Source: Polytrichum commune
Taxonomy: Eukaryota > Streptophyta > Polytrichopsida > Polytrichales > Polytrichaceae
DNA: 64,000 nucleotides
Reading direction: 5' to 3'
Assembly (NCBI GenBank): GCA_950295325.1
Contig: OX485807.1
Coordinates: 12,861,001-12,925,000, forward strand
Part shown: positions 24,210 to 34,260 of the stretch, piece by piece
How the letters are laid out: each line of letters begins with the position of its first letter
How positions within the stretch are numbered: position 1 is the stretch's first letter
Program-made: the position numbers and the translations under genes
The notes under the pieces: generated by a model
What the model was told of the DNA's origin: nothing
Database searches by the model: none
Seen by the model: the letters and a program-made list of their open reading frames with translations, nothing else

Positions 24210-25196
24210 ATGTCGTGGCAAGCATACATCGATGACCACTTGATGTACGAGATCTCGCCAGGCCACCATCTGACTTCGGCCGCCATCATCGGGATTGATG
24301 GCAACGTGTGGGCTCAGAGTGCTCAATTTCCACAGGTATAAATCCCTGTCCCGAACCCTAATGGTGAGATATCATTTATCGAAAGAAGAATACGTCGTGC
24401 ATTGTGAAACTTGCCAGCATGTTCCCCGCTCCCGAGTTTACATCTTGTTAGATGATGTTGTGGATAACTTGTGGTGGACACGTGGTCATGTGTTGATTAG
24501 TTCGATATGTTCCGCGCAAGGGCTGATGTAATGTCTACATGCACGTTGTCACCATCACACCTTGGTGGTTTGTCGTTGGGTGTCTGTCCCGCTATGAAAA
24601 AATCTTGTTTTGGCTGCTCATATGGATGATCTGTGATTCTGATTGTGTCCTAGTGTTTACACTTGTAGTCGAATTTTTCGGTAAAAGAATCTCAAGCATC
24701 TCTTGAATCCGCTTTCTGCACATTTCTGGTAAGGTAGGTGATGTATGGAAACGATTTGGTTTGAATGCACTGAAAGAGGATCAAAACTGTGCAGCTGGGC
24801 GCAACAGAAGTTGCCAATATTGTTAATGGATTTGAAGAAAACAGCATGCTCCCACAAAACGGTCTGTTTATCGGGGGCGCAAAATATATGGTTCTCCAGG
24901 GAGATCAAGGCATTGTGATCCGCGGAAAGAAGGTGACAATAACTTCCATTTTTTTAACAATATTTTGAAGCGATTTGAAATAAGCCGATGTATTCTGAAT
25001 CTCTCGTATTCTGTGTATGCTTATCTAGTTGAAGTCTAACCCCGATTTATGGACGTAACAGGGTCAAGGGGGTGCGACTATCAGGAAGACAGTAAGCGCT
25101 CTTGTTATTGGAATTTATGACGATCCATGCACTCCCGGAGAATGCAATATTGCGGTTGAGAAGCTTGGCGAGTACCTACATGAAAATGGTTACTAA
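24210..25196 (+). CDS. PRF: Profilin, 3 exons
   Basis: A small cytosolic protein that binds actin monomers, proline-rich partners and phosphoinositides. Exons 24210-24335, 24795-24932 and 25062-25196, all phase 0 with GT/AG borders, give 132 residues, the usual plant length. It begins [12 protein letters not shown], with Trp3 and Tyr6 of the poly-proline site. The middle has [11 protein letters not shown], then [16 protein letters not shown], the conserved basic loop. It ends in [17 protein letters not shown]. The three-exon arrangement is typical of plant profilins. The final YLHENGY differs from the YL(I/L)EQG(M/L) common in other plants. Confidence 0.95.
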
Positions 25197-26252
25197 TTGT
25201 AGTTCTTTATTGTTTTTTCTCTATACTTGTGCCTCATGTCGGCCGAGGGGGTTTCAGCTGTTTTGTGATTGGACTAGGATCGTCATCTCCGAATTACTTT
25301 TTGATTTGGAAGGAAGAGGTCGCCACCATCAGTACCTATTTGCAAGACAAGGAAATAGGGGAATACTGTGAATGGGGGGTCTTGCTCATATCACTTATGA
25401 CATTTCCTAAGCTGAGGCCCATGTTCCCGTATTGGTGAGACAATTCATTTGTTCTTCTTGTATCATCGGAGCAGAAGAGAATATATTCTTCGAAGGGGTT
25501 TCTCAGTTACGAAACTACTTAGGTGGGGATGGCAGAAGTCAGCGGCTGTTAGACATATTTTACATGTTTTGTGCTTTTGGGTATCAGGATCTTATTGTGA
25601 CGGAGTTGAAAGTGCAACTCTATTGGTGTGAAAGGTTTCTTGACGGAGCAGTAAATATGTGACGAAGTGAAATAGTTATTCTAAAGTGGTTTGCAACTTC
25701 CAGTGGGTTTTGAATGCGTTGTCTTATGTTACTGTACGAGTGGATTGATGGGATAGGATTTCTAGGTTTTCAGTCCACTTGCGAGTATTCGGTCTTGCTT
25801 CCATGTTGAATTGTCAGGTAAATTTGCAGATGTTGTTTTACTGGATTTTGTAATGTATGCGATGAATATCGATGTGCACGAGTGAGATGACTCGGAGTAA
25901 ATTGTTATTTATGTTGTGGATGGTGATGATTGTATTATGTGAGCGAACCTATTTATCTCGACATGTTGTTTATGGCTCTTTATTTCTTCAAAATCTGCAT
26001 CCAACCTGGCCTTGTATTGACCTCATGTGAGGTGGCTTCATTTTTGGTCAAATGAATTCGGAAATTTACCCAGGCTCTGTTTCATCAATGTGTAAATACG
26101 GATTTTGATTTGGTTGGTGCATTTTGGCAAAAGATAACGAGACAGTTGTTGGTTTGACCTCTTTGCTTTGAAACATGTGCACATGATTTTCAGAATCAAG
26201 ACCTAAATCCAGGTTTGTGACTACCAAAAAGATGAGGTGGATAGTTCCACAG
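25197..26252. other. Profilin 3' flank, nothing else recognised
   Basis: Expected to contain the profilin 3' untranslated region. Short open frames here lack family resemblance. Confidence 0.5.
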
Positions 26253-26685
26253 GGCGGACGTTAAACACCCCCAACGAACTTTCAGGAGGTGTCAGAGCCT
26301 ATAAATCAAGCCTGCGAATTAGTTTGAATGAGTATTTATACGCATTCAAACTAATTAAGCGTGATTAAATGTAATCAAGCCCACGAATTAGTTCGAATAT
26401 GTACGAACACTTGTGAAAGTAGAAGGCATTACCTAATCAAATTACTAATCAAGTATGTATATTATCAAATATACATACTAAATCAGGACACTAATTTAGG
26501 GTACATTTTAGAACGACAAAGACAATTCAAATGGTAAGCCACAAAAAATTATAACCTCAATGTCAATGAGGTTTTGTAATGTTTTTGACTTCCGAGTCAA
26601 TAACATGCTTCATTGATGGTTTCACTTCCGGAACGTAATCCCAATCAATTGCTTATTTACTAATTGGAAATGCACATACACCCTA

Positions 26686-27851
26686 ACCTTGATAATGTCA
26701 CACCCTCCGTTTCACCAAAAAGTGTGATATAAACAAGGTGTGACATACTTGATAATGTCACATTTTGTGCATAATGTGATATTATCAAAAATATGTAGAA
26801 AATCAAAAAATAATTACAATTTTTTTTTAAAATAACAAATACGAGACTTCAATGTTTTTGAATGTAAAATCTAATTCAAAATTATGAATAACAACAAGAG
26901 CACATCATAATGTGCCATTGAGATCAAGTAAAGACCTCTCACTAGAGACAAAGAAGCTTCTAATGTCACATTGTTTTGTTGATGTTAAATGTGCAACACC
27001 AATTCTAATGAGTTTGTCATGGATTTTTTCCATTTCTAAGAACTCATGAGTGCTGAAAATCTGAGAACCTTGGCTAGCCATAAAATTCAAAACATCTTTA
27101 GCATATTTTTGTGCATCGCTTAGCTTCACTACTTTAGACTCATCATCACTGCTATCAACAATCAATGGGTCCACTTCCATGGAATCAAGAACCTGTTCGC
27201 CATCTTGCACTAATTGCACAAGCTCCTCAGTAGAACCAGGTAGAACCAGCTGGTAGTTACAGATGAACAAGTGAAGGTCAAGACTTCAGGAAAATTACTG
27301 ATATCAACATATTTACAAGCAAGAGCAAGGACAGAACTTAGAACCAAACATTCAAATTTGTGGAATGCAAGTTATAAGGGGAAGAAACCCACCACCACCA
27401 CCAAGTTGTTGTGAGTCGAACAATCAGCAGGAAAAATTAGCAGGAAGTGTATCTGTGTGTTTGTAAACTTCCACCTTTGGCCTCAACTTACAGACAACTG
27501 CGAGTATGTAGAATTGAGCATTTGGATTCTGAAACACGTACCAAATTTGAAATTACACAAGGCATCCCACTATGCCGAAAGCATTGAATGAGAGCTCATT
27601 CAATGACCCCCAATATGCTTTGCTTTAGCCCATGCTCACCCATGAACAATAATATCGAACCCATGCCCACCCATACAATCCATCCATACTTGATATTATC
27701 ACATTTACACTACGGATTTTGAAAAAAAATAGTGACATTATCAAGGGTGATAGGGATAATAACGAGGGAGTTTTACACTATGAAAATCGGTTTCAAACTT
27801 TTAGGTGACAATATCAAGGGGTTCTATTAACAAGGGTGACATTGTCAAGGT
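26686..27851 (-). mobile_element. Pogo-like (Tc1/mariner) DNA transposon, internally deleted
   Basis: It is flanked by TA on both sides (26684-26685, 27852-27853), the Tc1/mariner/pogo target. The terminal inverted repeats read ACCTTGATAATGTCAC on the left and ACCTTGACAATGTCAC on the right. Further copies of the TTGATAATGTCAC motif near both ends look like transposase-binding sites. It contains a transposase C-terminal remnant but no DDE catalytic core, so it cannot move by itself. At 1.17 kb it is about half the length of an autonomous pogo-type element. Confidence 0.8.
26905..27270 (-). pseudogene. Pogo/Tigger-like transposase C-terminal remnant with PIP-box-like end
   Basis: The 121-residue open frame has an acidic stretch (VDSSDDES), a helical part (LSDAQKYAKDVLNFMASQ, then FLEMEKIHDKLIRIG) and, near its end, KQCDIRSFF. 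This arrangement resembles the C-termini of pogo/Tigger transposases. QCDIRSFF fits the PCNA-interacting pattern Qxx(I/L/M)xx(F/Y)(F/Y), known from Drosophila pogo transposase. The N-terminal DNA-binding and DDE domains are absent; the frame starts at an internal Met. Its place inside a TA-flanked TIR element supports the call. Confidence 0.6.
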
Positions 27852-28079
27852 TAGACTGTACATGTTGGATTTTCTATTTTGAAGGTGAAATGCACTCAAT
27901 ATGGAATTTGTAGTCAAACGGCCCTCAAGAATGCAAGGACAATATTTTATTTTAAAAGTGGGCGGAACGGGCAGCAATTTTCAGTCAGGTTTAGAATTTT
28001 AAAAAAGAACTCTGGAGGGCTGCCCCAACCCGAATCTGACACCCCTGAAAGTTCGTGTGGGGGAATTTTAACGTCCGCC

Positions 28080-28988
28080 GTTTCTGTGTCCTGCCCATCC
28101 ACCGAACTTGGAGAGTGCTGGAAACAATGTGATTCTTATTGGAGGTTGTTCAATTGGACTTTCAATTCGATTGAACGACGAACATGTTGTTCCTTGTTGC
28201 GTCCTCGCTAATCTGATTGCGGCACCTAAATTTTATCCCAAGTGTCAACGAGTGTGTGCACGATTTGTTTTACATATATATAGATAATTAAAAAAAAATA
28301 ATCTCTTTTCAAAGGCATTCTTCCCGACCCTCTTTCCCATACTTCTGGCATGCTTTCACTTCACTGGCATACTCTTATAGAGAGTTGACAAGCCTGAGGT
28401 TGAGGGAGGGAGCCCGACCTTGTTTTATTATCTCGCTCCTCTTGTACTAAACATTACTTATACATATATAGTGAATTTTTGCATTGAAATTCAATTAGTT
28501 CATGTGCTTTTTAATCAATGGTTTACAAGTGTTAGAATAGATTGAGCCTTTTTGGTGGAAGGTTGTCAATGATGATTTGTGGACACTTCAACAATTGCAA
28601 TTGAAAAGCAATAACCCCCTAGTTGAGAACTTTAAACGCTCACACCGGAGTGAGTGTTTAAAGTTGAGATTCCTAATTTTTAATTACGCCTCTTCCTCTT
28701 AGTGAACTAATGCGTGCCCTATTAATGTGATCTTAAATTATGCCATCCCAAGGAAGGTTGAGTAGTCACCTTCGCCGCGCTTCCTCCTTAATTGAAATTG
28801 CATAACTTTGAAATAACTTAAAATGAAAAACTAACCTTTCACGAGCGCTCCTTCCATACTTGTCTCCCACTCCTAGTTCTCCTACCGCTTTCCAAGTTTT
28901 TCTCCTCCGCCACTTGTCTCCCGGCGAATATGAATTACGCATTTTATTTTCACCATAATTCTTCCCCTAAATAAAAAATGAAATTCAA
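28080..28988. other. Intergenic, nothing recognised
   Basis: AT-rich with long A runs. It may be internal sequence of the LTR-type element to its right, but no domain or repeat shows this. Confidence 0.35.
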
Positions 28989-29393
28989 TCAACTACCACG
29001 ATTCAAAGAACAAATAGGAGTTTCACAAACCTTACCTCTGTGAACGACGACGTGCCGCATCAACGCCGCATAAGCTTCTCCGTCCTTTCTAGTCCAATAT
29101 GTTGTATCATCCGAGTTCCCGTAGGCCAAAAGTCGTTGAACGGCGGGATGAGCTCGAAATGCGGCCGCTACTAGAGAGCGGTACCCCCATATGTCGTACC
29201 GATAGTGCTTCGTCCTTCGAAGGTCTTGAGGTTTAAATCGCCTCGCATTCGGGATTGGACATACAAAATATTGGCCGTACATTCGTTCTACATAGTTCAC
29301 CCAATCGACTATTTCTTTTTTTATGTAACTACAATGAACTTCTACTTCTATTACTTCCTCTATAATGAATACATCTCCGTCGTCTATAGACAT
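28989..29393 (-). other. Open frame of unknown function next to a primer-binding-like site
   Basis: The 134-residue frame begins about 40 bp downstream (minus strand) of a retrotransposon-type primer-binding-like site. It is rich in Tyr, Arg and acidic residues (DIWGYRSLVAAAFRAHPAV, then TTYWTRKDGEAYAALMRHVV). I do not recognise the family. Its position would fit the first open frame of a non-autonomous LTR element, treated here as a fossil. Confidence 0.3.
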
Positions 29394-29434
29394 CTATAAA
29401 CTAAACTATTATACTAAACCAAAAGCATTCTAGC

Positions 29435-29452
29435 CTCCCGGCGGACGCACCA
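29435..29452 (-). other. Primer-binding-like site next to an LTR end (fossil)
   Basis: On the minus strand this reads TGGTGCGTCCGCCGGGAG, just after sequence ending GGTGACA. A close relative, TGGTGCGTTTGCCGGGAG, lies at 33941-33958 next to a similar end. Both resemble the tRNA-Asp-type site of plant Ty3/Gypsy elements only loosely. Confidence 0.45.
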
Positions 29453-29453
29453 T

Positions 29454-30930
29454 TTATGTCACCAAAAGTACTCCACCCTTCGATTTTGTCCTAGCCCGAG
29501 TGGAATAGTATTGATGACACTTAGCAAACTCCTTCCTTAGTAATTCAATGTATCATTCCAATATGCCTTTGGAATATACACAACGTTAATGACTTATGAT
29601 TTAACCCCAAGGCTACATCCAGAACAAATTTCAGAATAGTGTAACTTTCCCATTACTTCTCGGAATATCCTGAAATTTTATCTGTAACTAGGGAGACAAA
29701 GCAAAAAACATCTCACCAATTTGTGAGCCTATCCCATTTTCTGTCCGACAGTTATGACCATTTTAGTGTGTAAGTCTACCCAGATTTCAGAATGTCATAA
29801 CTTCCTCCCACGGGCTCCAAAGAACTTCAAATTTTGGGAGCAATCACAAAAACTAATTGTTTATGATTCCCTAAAATTTCAAACTATTTTCATTTTTTGC
29901 CAAAACGTTATGGCCTTTTTAGTCTGCAACTTTTGAAAACACTTCAGAATGATATATCTCCTTCTCATCTATTTGGAGTGACTTGAAATTTGTACCACAA
30001 CTAGGAAACCTAAGAACAAGGCATCCCTCAAAATTTTATGCGTTTCCAAGCCTCTGTCCAGGAGTTATGCCCATTTCAGCTAAAAAATGTAGGCAAAGTT
30101 CAGAATGTCATAACTGTTGCTCCAATACTCCAAACATCCTCAGATTTTGACCATGTTCATATAAACAAGTTTTTTGCTAACCCTCTAAATTTCAATGAAG
30201 TATCTTCTTTTGCTCGGAAGTTATGGCCCTTACCACCTAGACTACTCAAAGGACCCTCTCATTTACCAACTCGTGTTCCGGCAACGTGTCACCAAAAGTA
30301 CTCCAACCTTCGATTTCCTCCTAGCCCGAGTGGAATAGTTATGATGATACTTAGCAAACACATATACCCAAGAAATATGAACTCAAGTACTACAACTTGA
30401 AGCCATAAATTATTTTAAAATCATTCACACCTAAACTAATTCTAACAAGAGGTCAAACCCTCTTCAAGGCCAATTAGCATTGGCTTCTAACTTCAAAACC
30501 ATGCACACACATGTGCTCCCATCTTGCTTCCATACACCCACACTTATAACACGTGGGGTGCCAAGGAGCACGAAAAAAAAAAATGATGAATGAAGGAAGA
30601 ATGAAGGATTATATAGTCAGTTTGAGGGGGTGAGCACCCTCAAGGCTCACGATAAGCCTTCGAAATCTCCTCCTACTTTGTAGACTCTCATATTATCTCC
30701 TAAGCCTTCTTCCCTCAAATGATCAACAAAGATCCTAATTCAAACATTTAACTAACCTTGGCTTTCTACCTACCACACTTTACCAATGTATATCCTCATA
30801 CTACTTAAATCCACTCCACACAAGCCTAATGCTTTAAACTTAGCTTTCTTCAAGCTTCACTCTTTTTATATTTTTGTGAATAATTATAAATCAATAAAAC
30901 ACCACTTGTAATGTTTTACAAGTGTTAACA
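29454..30930 (-). mobile_element. LTR-retrotransposon terminal sequence (fossil)
   Basis: LTR-like sequence on the minus strand. Two copies of an LTR-end block (CCGAGTGGAATAG, then CTTTTGGTGACA) lie at 29,454-29,531 and 30,287-30,358. A TATATAATCC promoter-like box lies at about 30,607-30,616, and a TGT-initial palindrome near 30,903-30,925 may be the outer end. It resembles Ty3/Gypsy LTRs. It is fragmentary and old, with no internal coding domains attached. Confidence 0.45.
29630..30240. repeat. Four tandem units of ~156 bp within the LTR-like region
   Basis: TTCAGAATRNNRTAACT-type starts fall at 29630, 29786, 29943 and 30099, spacings 156, 157 and 156. Each unit also has GTTATGRCC(A/T)TTTTAG-like sequence about 120 bp in (near 29,750, 29,909, 30,066 and 30,222). 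Divergence between units is high, so the array is old. Confidence 0.75.
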
Positions 30931-31249
30931 ACACATGTGGGCATCAATTCGGGCTCACATATGCCTATTTGTGCAGAGTTATTTATGTGTTTGTTTGTGC
31001 AACATGACAATAGGTGGAGACAAATGTCAATTTGTTGAAGCATGCATAAGTTGCAAAATGGGGAAATGTCTTGTTTGAAAATTTGGTTTCATGTGGTAGT
31101 TACCTACTTATATATTGTAGCGGAATTTTAGGTTTGCGTGGTTTGGTTGCCTATGATCCATGGTCCATCCCAAAAGAGGTTAGACCATTTTTACTGTAAG
31201 TCTCTATTTGTTAGCCACTTTATGGCTTTTGTAGTAGTGCTAGAGGCAT

Positions 31250-31637
31250 GCAACATTAGGACACTTTTATATTTTGTTTTATGTGACTTTTGAGGTTATA
31301 GATTGATATGTTGTGTTGGATAGAGGTGGAGGGGTAGGAAGGTCCATATGGTGTTTAGTGGTCTATGTGGTAGAAGGGGTTTCCATGATGTGTGGTTTTT
31401 TCGTCCCTTGTTTGCCTAGTTTGTTGGCTTGATCATTATAATGGATATTTGTATAGGTTGTAACTTTTCTAATGGTGATGTTATGTGTGGAGGTTTTGAT
31501 GACATTTATGATTCTTGCTATTACCATATATGTATGGGTATTTGATGTGGTTGAGTAATTTATATATGCTATTAAGATTCTTTCATTGAAGATGAATTTG
31601 TTTGTGGGGATACTTTTGGTGTGTTCTATAGTATCTA
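31250..31637 (-). repeat. Dispersed repeat, copy without MITE insertion
   Basis: This matches 52,756-53,560, with the left boundary at the same point (AACATTAGGACACTTTTATA). The match ends near 31,637, where LTR-retrotransposon sequence begins. It lacks the ~407-bp insertion found in the other copy and so records the older state. The class is uncertain; an orientation on the minus strand is suggested by the A/C-rich strand. Confidence 0.7.
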
Positions 31638-32290
31638 GTACATATTAGTTCGAACCTCCTAATATAGGCTGAAATCTCCTCCTCTCTACCCTGCTTCAAC
31701 GAAGCTAATGCCCTAAGTGTTGTGCTTTGGCCAACCTCCGGTCTAAACTTATTCAGAATTTCCCTCTGCATTTGAACCCACTCCATGAAGTGACCTTTTG
31801 GATGATCTCGGTACCACTCGTAGGCTTTGCCTTGTAGAATGGTAGGAAACCACACCAGACTGTAACCCGGGTTGGTTATAAGGAAGCTAGCTAGTTGTTC
31901 GATGTAACGTTCTATATGTCTAGAGGGATCTTCATCTTTAATGCCCCAAAATTTTGGAAGGTTTACTGGTATATCCAACATAGCCAAGTTCTGAGGCACT
32001 AAAATGGGAAGGCCCCTTGGCCTGACCAAGGGATCAATGGGTGGGATGGGGGGTGGCTCCTACCTATCTGAGTTAGCCGCCATTGCTATTCTATGTGTGC
32101 CTTCCCTAACTGCTACTGAGTCTAACTCGCTATCTTTTTCCTTACCTTTATCAGTCTCTTGTGACCCCTCGCCCTTCAAACTGGAAGGACTCGAGTTCCT
32201 CTCATATTGAGCTTCTACATGTAGATTTTCTAGTGAGGGGCTCTTATTACTCCTCTCACTTACCTCTCTCGTTGCCCCAGTGTCTAGCAT
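31638..32290 (-). mobile_element. Ty3/Gypsy-type gag fragment (fossil)
   Basis: The frame shows the plant retrotransposon Gag pattern: PKFWGIKDEDPSRHIERYIEQ, then AYEWYRDHP, EILNKFRP and LKQGREEEISAYIRRFELIC. It is broken and joined to an unrelated repeat at about 31,637. No protease, reverse transcriptase or integrase region follows. Likely part of the element with the primer-binding-like site at 33,941-33,958. Confidence 0.8.
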
Positions 32291-32899
32291 CTCGCTACTT
32301 TCTCCCTTTTTGTCTACTCTCTTCTTTCGTACTGCCTATCCTAATTCTGATATTAACTCCGGTTTGTTAGACCTAGTCCTAGTGTGCATGTACTGAGTAG
32401 TTGCGATCGACCCTCACTTGACCAATCATACCCCTCACTACCTTCACTTTTCTTATGTTTTTCATTATCTTAGATTTGTTAAAATTTAGTGGAGGTTAGG
32501 AAGAGAAACTTGCAACCCACTTATAATGAATAAGTCCCACAAGGGACATCATGCTAAGGACCGCCCTTGGTTAGGACAGAGCATCACCTCCGATTTTTTT
32601 TCCGCCGACCCCTCGTCACAAATCGTTGTGACGGATTGACCTCGCTCACTCTTCAAGATGAAAATCGAGGCATCACCCTCAAATTCCCCACGTGAAGTAG
32701 TGGCTTGGGAATTACCGCACTTTCAGCGAAAACAACGTTTTGTACTTTCACAAAAAACATTCCTTAATTACTTAGTTGATTCACTTGGAAGAAAGGGTAC
32801 TCACCTGATTACAACTCCTTGCCATCTGTTGCATCCCCTTATCCCTCACGAATGCGACCACGTCTTGACTCCCAGTTTCCTAATCACTTGCTTAAGGTT

Positions 32900-33165
32900 C
32901 CTACTCAAGTCACTAGCCTAAGTTACCCACCTAAGTCACCTCCTTGGGTCACCAACTTAAGTTATTGACCCATGGTAAAGTTTAAGTTACTTTACCTAGG
33001 GGAGACCTAAGATACTAAACCTAGGATAAAAACCTAAGTTACTTACCCTAAGGTAAAAACTTAGGTACTTAACCTCGGTAAGAACTCAACTTACTCACCC
33101 TAAGCAACCACTGAAATTACCTACCCTAGGTAAGAACTTAAATTGCTTGCCCTAAATTTCAATTA
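32900..33165. repeat. ~26-bp tandem repeat in the leader of the LTR fossil
   Basis: About eight units of the type CCTAAGTTACTTACCCTAAGGTAAAAA follow one another with a 25-27-bp period. It lies between the primer-binding-like site (33.95 kb) and the gag fragment (32.3 kb), where such elements keep their untranslated leader. Confidence 0.7.
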
Positions 33166-33773
33166 TCATGTGAAATTTAATTTCCTACTTTATTCACACT
33201 TTTAGTGTGATATTCTTATGCCATTCAAAGAGGGATCAGTGTACTCACCTTGTGCCGCGCTCCTTCCGCTCGACCCTTTCATTGCATTTCATACCAAAAT
33301 TTGATAACAAAATTGAAAGTGACCCCAATTGCACAAAAACAACGAGCTGCACTTACCTTGGTGGTAAGTCGAGTTCGGGGGGGAAGGAGAGGACGCCCTT
33401 GTCCCATACCCGGGCACTTGCCCTCTCCCCTTCGGCCTAGGAGCTCATTGGTTGCACATGGAGCAACCATGGGAAGGCCTCAACCTTTCACTCCTAGGCG
33501 CCCTTACTTGACAATGACACAAGAGCTAGAAGGGGGGCCTCCTAACACCTTGTGCGAGTGTTAGGAGGTTGGGGTAAACCCACACTCCCCTCTAACTCCC
33601 CGCCTCACTTCCAGCTCGTCTAAACATAATAGAAATTGCGGAAGTTAAAAGTAAAAAACAACATAGTAAAACTTCAAGTGCAGTAAAAATCAATCCAGTA
33701 AAAAGTATCAACTACCCAGTGAAACATACCAAAAGTAATAATGGAAAGTAAAAACGACTTACTAGGTAAAAAA

Positions 33774-33794
33774 TGTGTGTGTGTGTGTGTGTTT
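33774..33794. repeat. (TG)n microsatellite
   Basis: About ten TG dinucleotides in a row. Confidence 0.9.
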
Positions 33795-33940
33795 AAAAAA
33801 AAATTCAACCAAAGGGTTAAACAAGGAATGATTCACGAGGGTGGGAATTCAAAGGTTAGAGTACCTAAAGCAAAAACGCTATTCCCCTCCGCGCATGGCC
33901 TCTCACCACACCGGCTACTAACAACTATAACCCTTTGAAG

Positions 33941-34260
33941 CTCCCGGCAAACGCACCATTTGTGTGAGCAAGTATCTTCCCCACCCTTAATTGCGTCCTA
34001 GTCCGGGTGGGGAATCCTCTTCCCACAACTCAAGTTACCGATTAATTTGGAACAACTAATGTGGTCAAACCAACTTAGATGGTGGGAACATCACACACAC
34101 AAGTTTGATAACCAGTCAAGTATTCACAAATACTTAAGTCTCCTTACAATTCAAGAAGTGGAAATTTCACTCTCCCAATTAATGTTAATGTTTCCCGGCT
34201 ACCTAGCCTTTTAATCGCTTACTAGTTATCATGTGGAATCACTAGTGCCCTCTCCTTGCT
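33941..34260 (-). mobile_element. Primer-binding-like site and adjoining LTR part (fossil)
   Basis: TGGTGCGTTTGCCGGGAG (minus, 33958-33941) follows LTR-like sequence ending in CACA. The adjoining ~75 bp match the LTR-end blocks at 29.46 and 30.29 kb. The outer LTR boundary was not found. With the gag fragment at 32 kb it marks a broken, minus-oriented Ty3/Gypsy element. Confidence 0.5.

Larger units (their letters stand above)
26253..28079. mobile_element. TIR element of the foldback family, interrupted by a pogo-like element
   Basis: The ends at 26253-26296 and 28035-28079 are inverted copies over about 45 bp; both hold GGCGGACGTTAAA and CGAACTTTCAGG. Inside, 26.3-26.68 kb and 27.86-28.0 kb match the right arm of the foldback at 17.2-18.6 kb in the same order. 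The 1,166-bp insertion at 26686-27851 splits this match. Without the insertion the element is about 660 bp. No clear outer target duplication was found. Confidence 0.7.
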
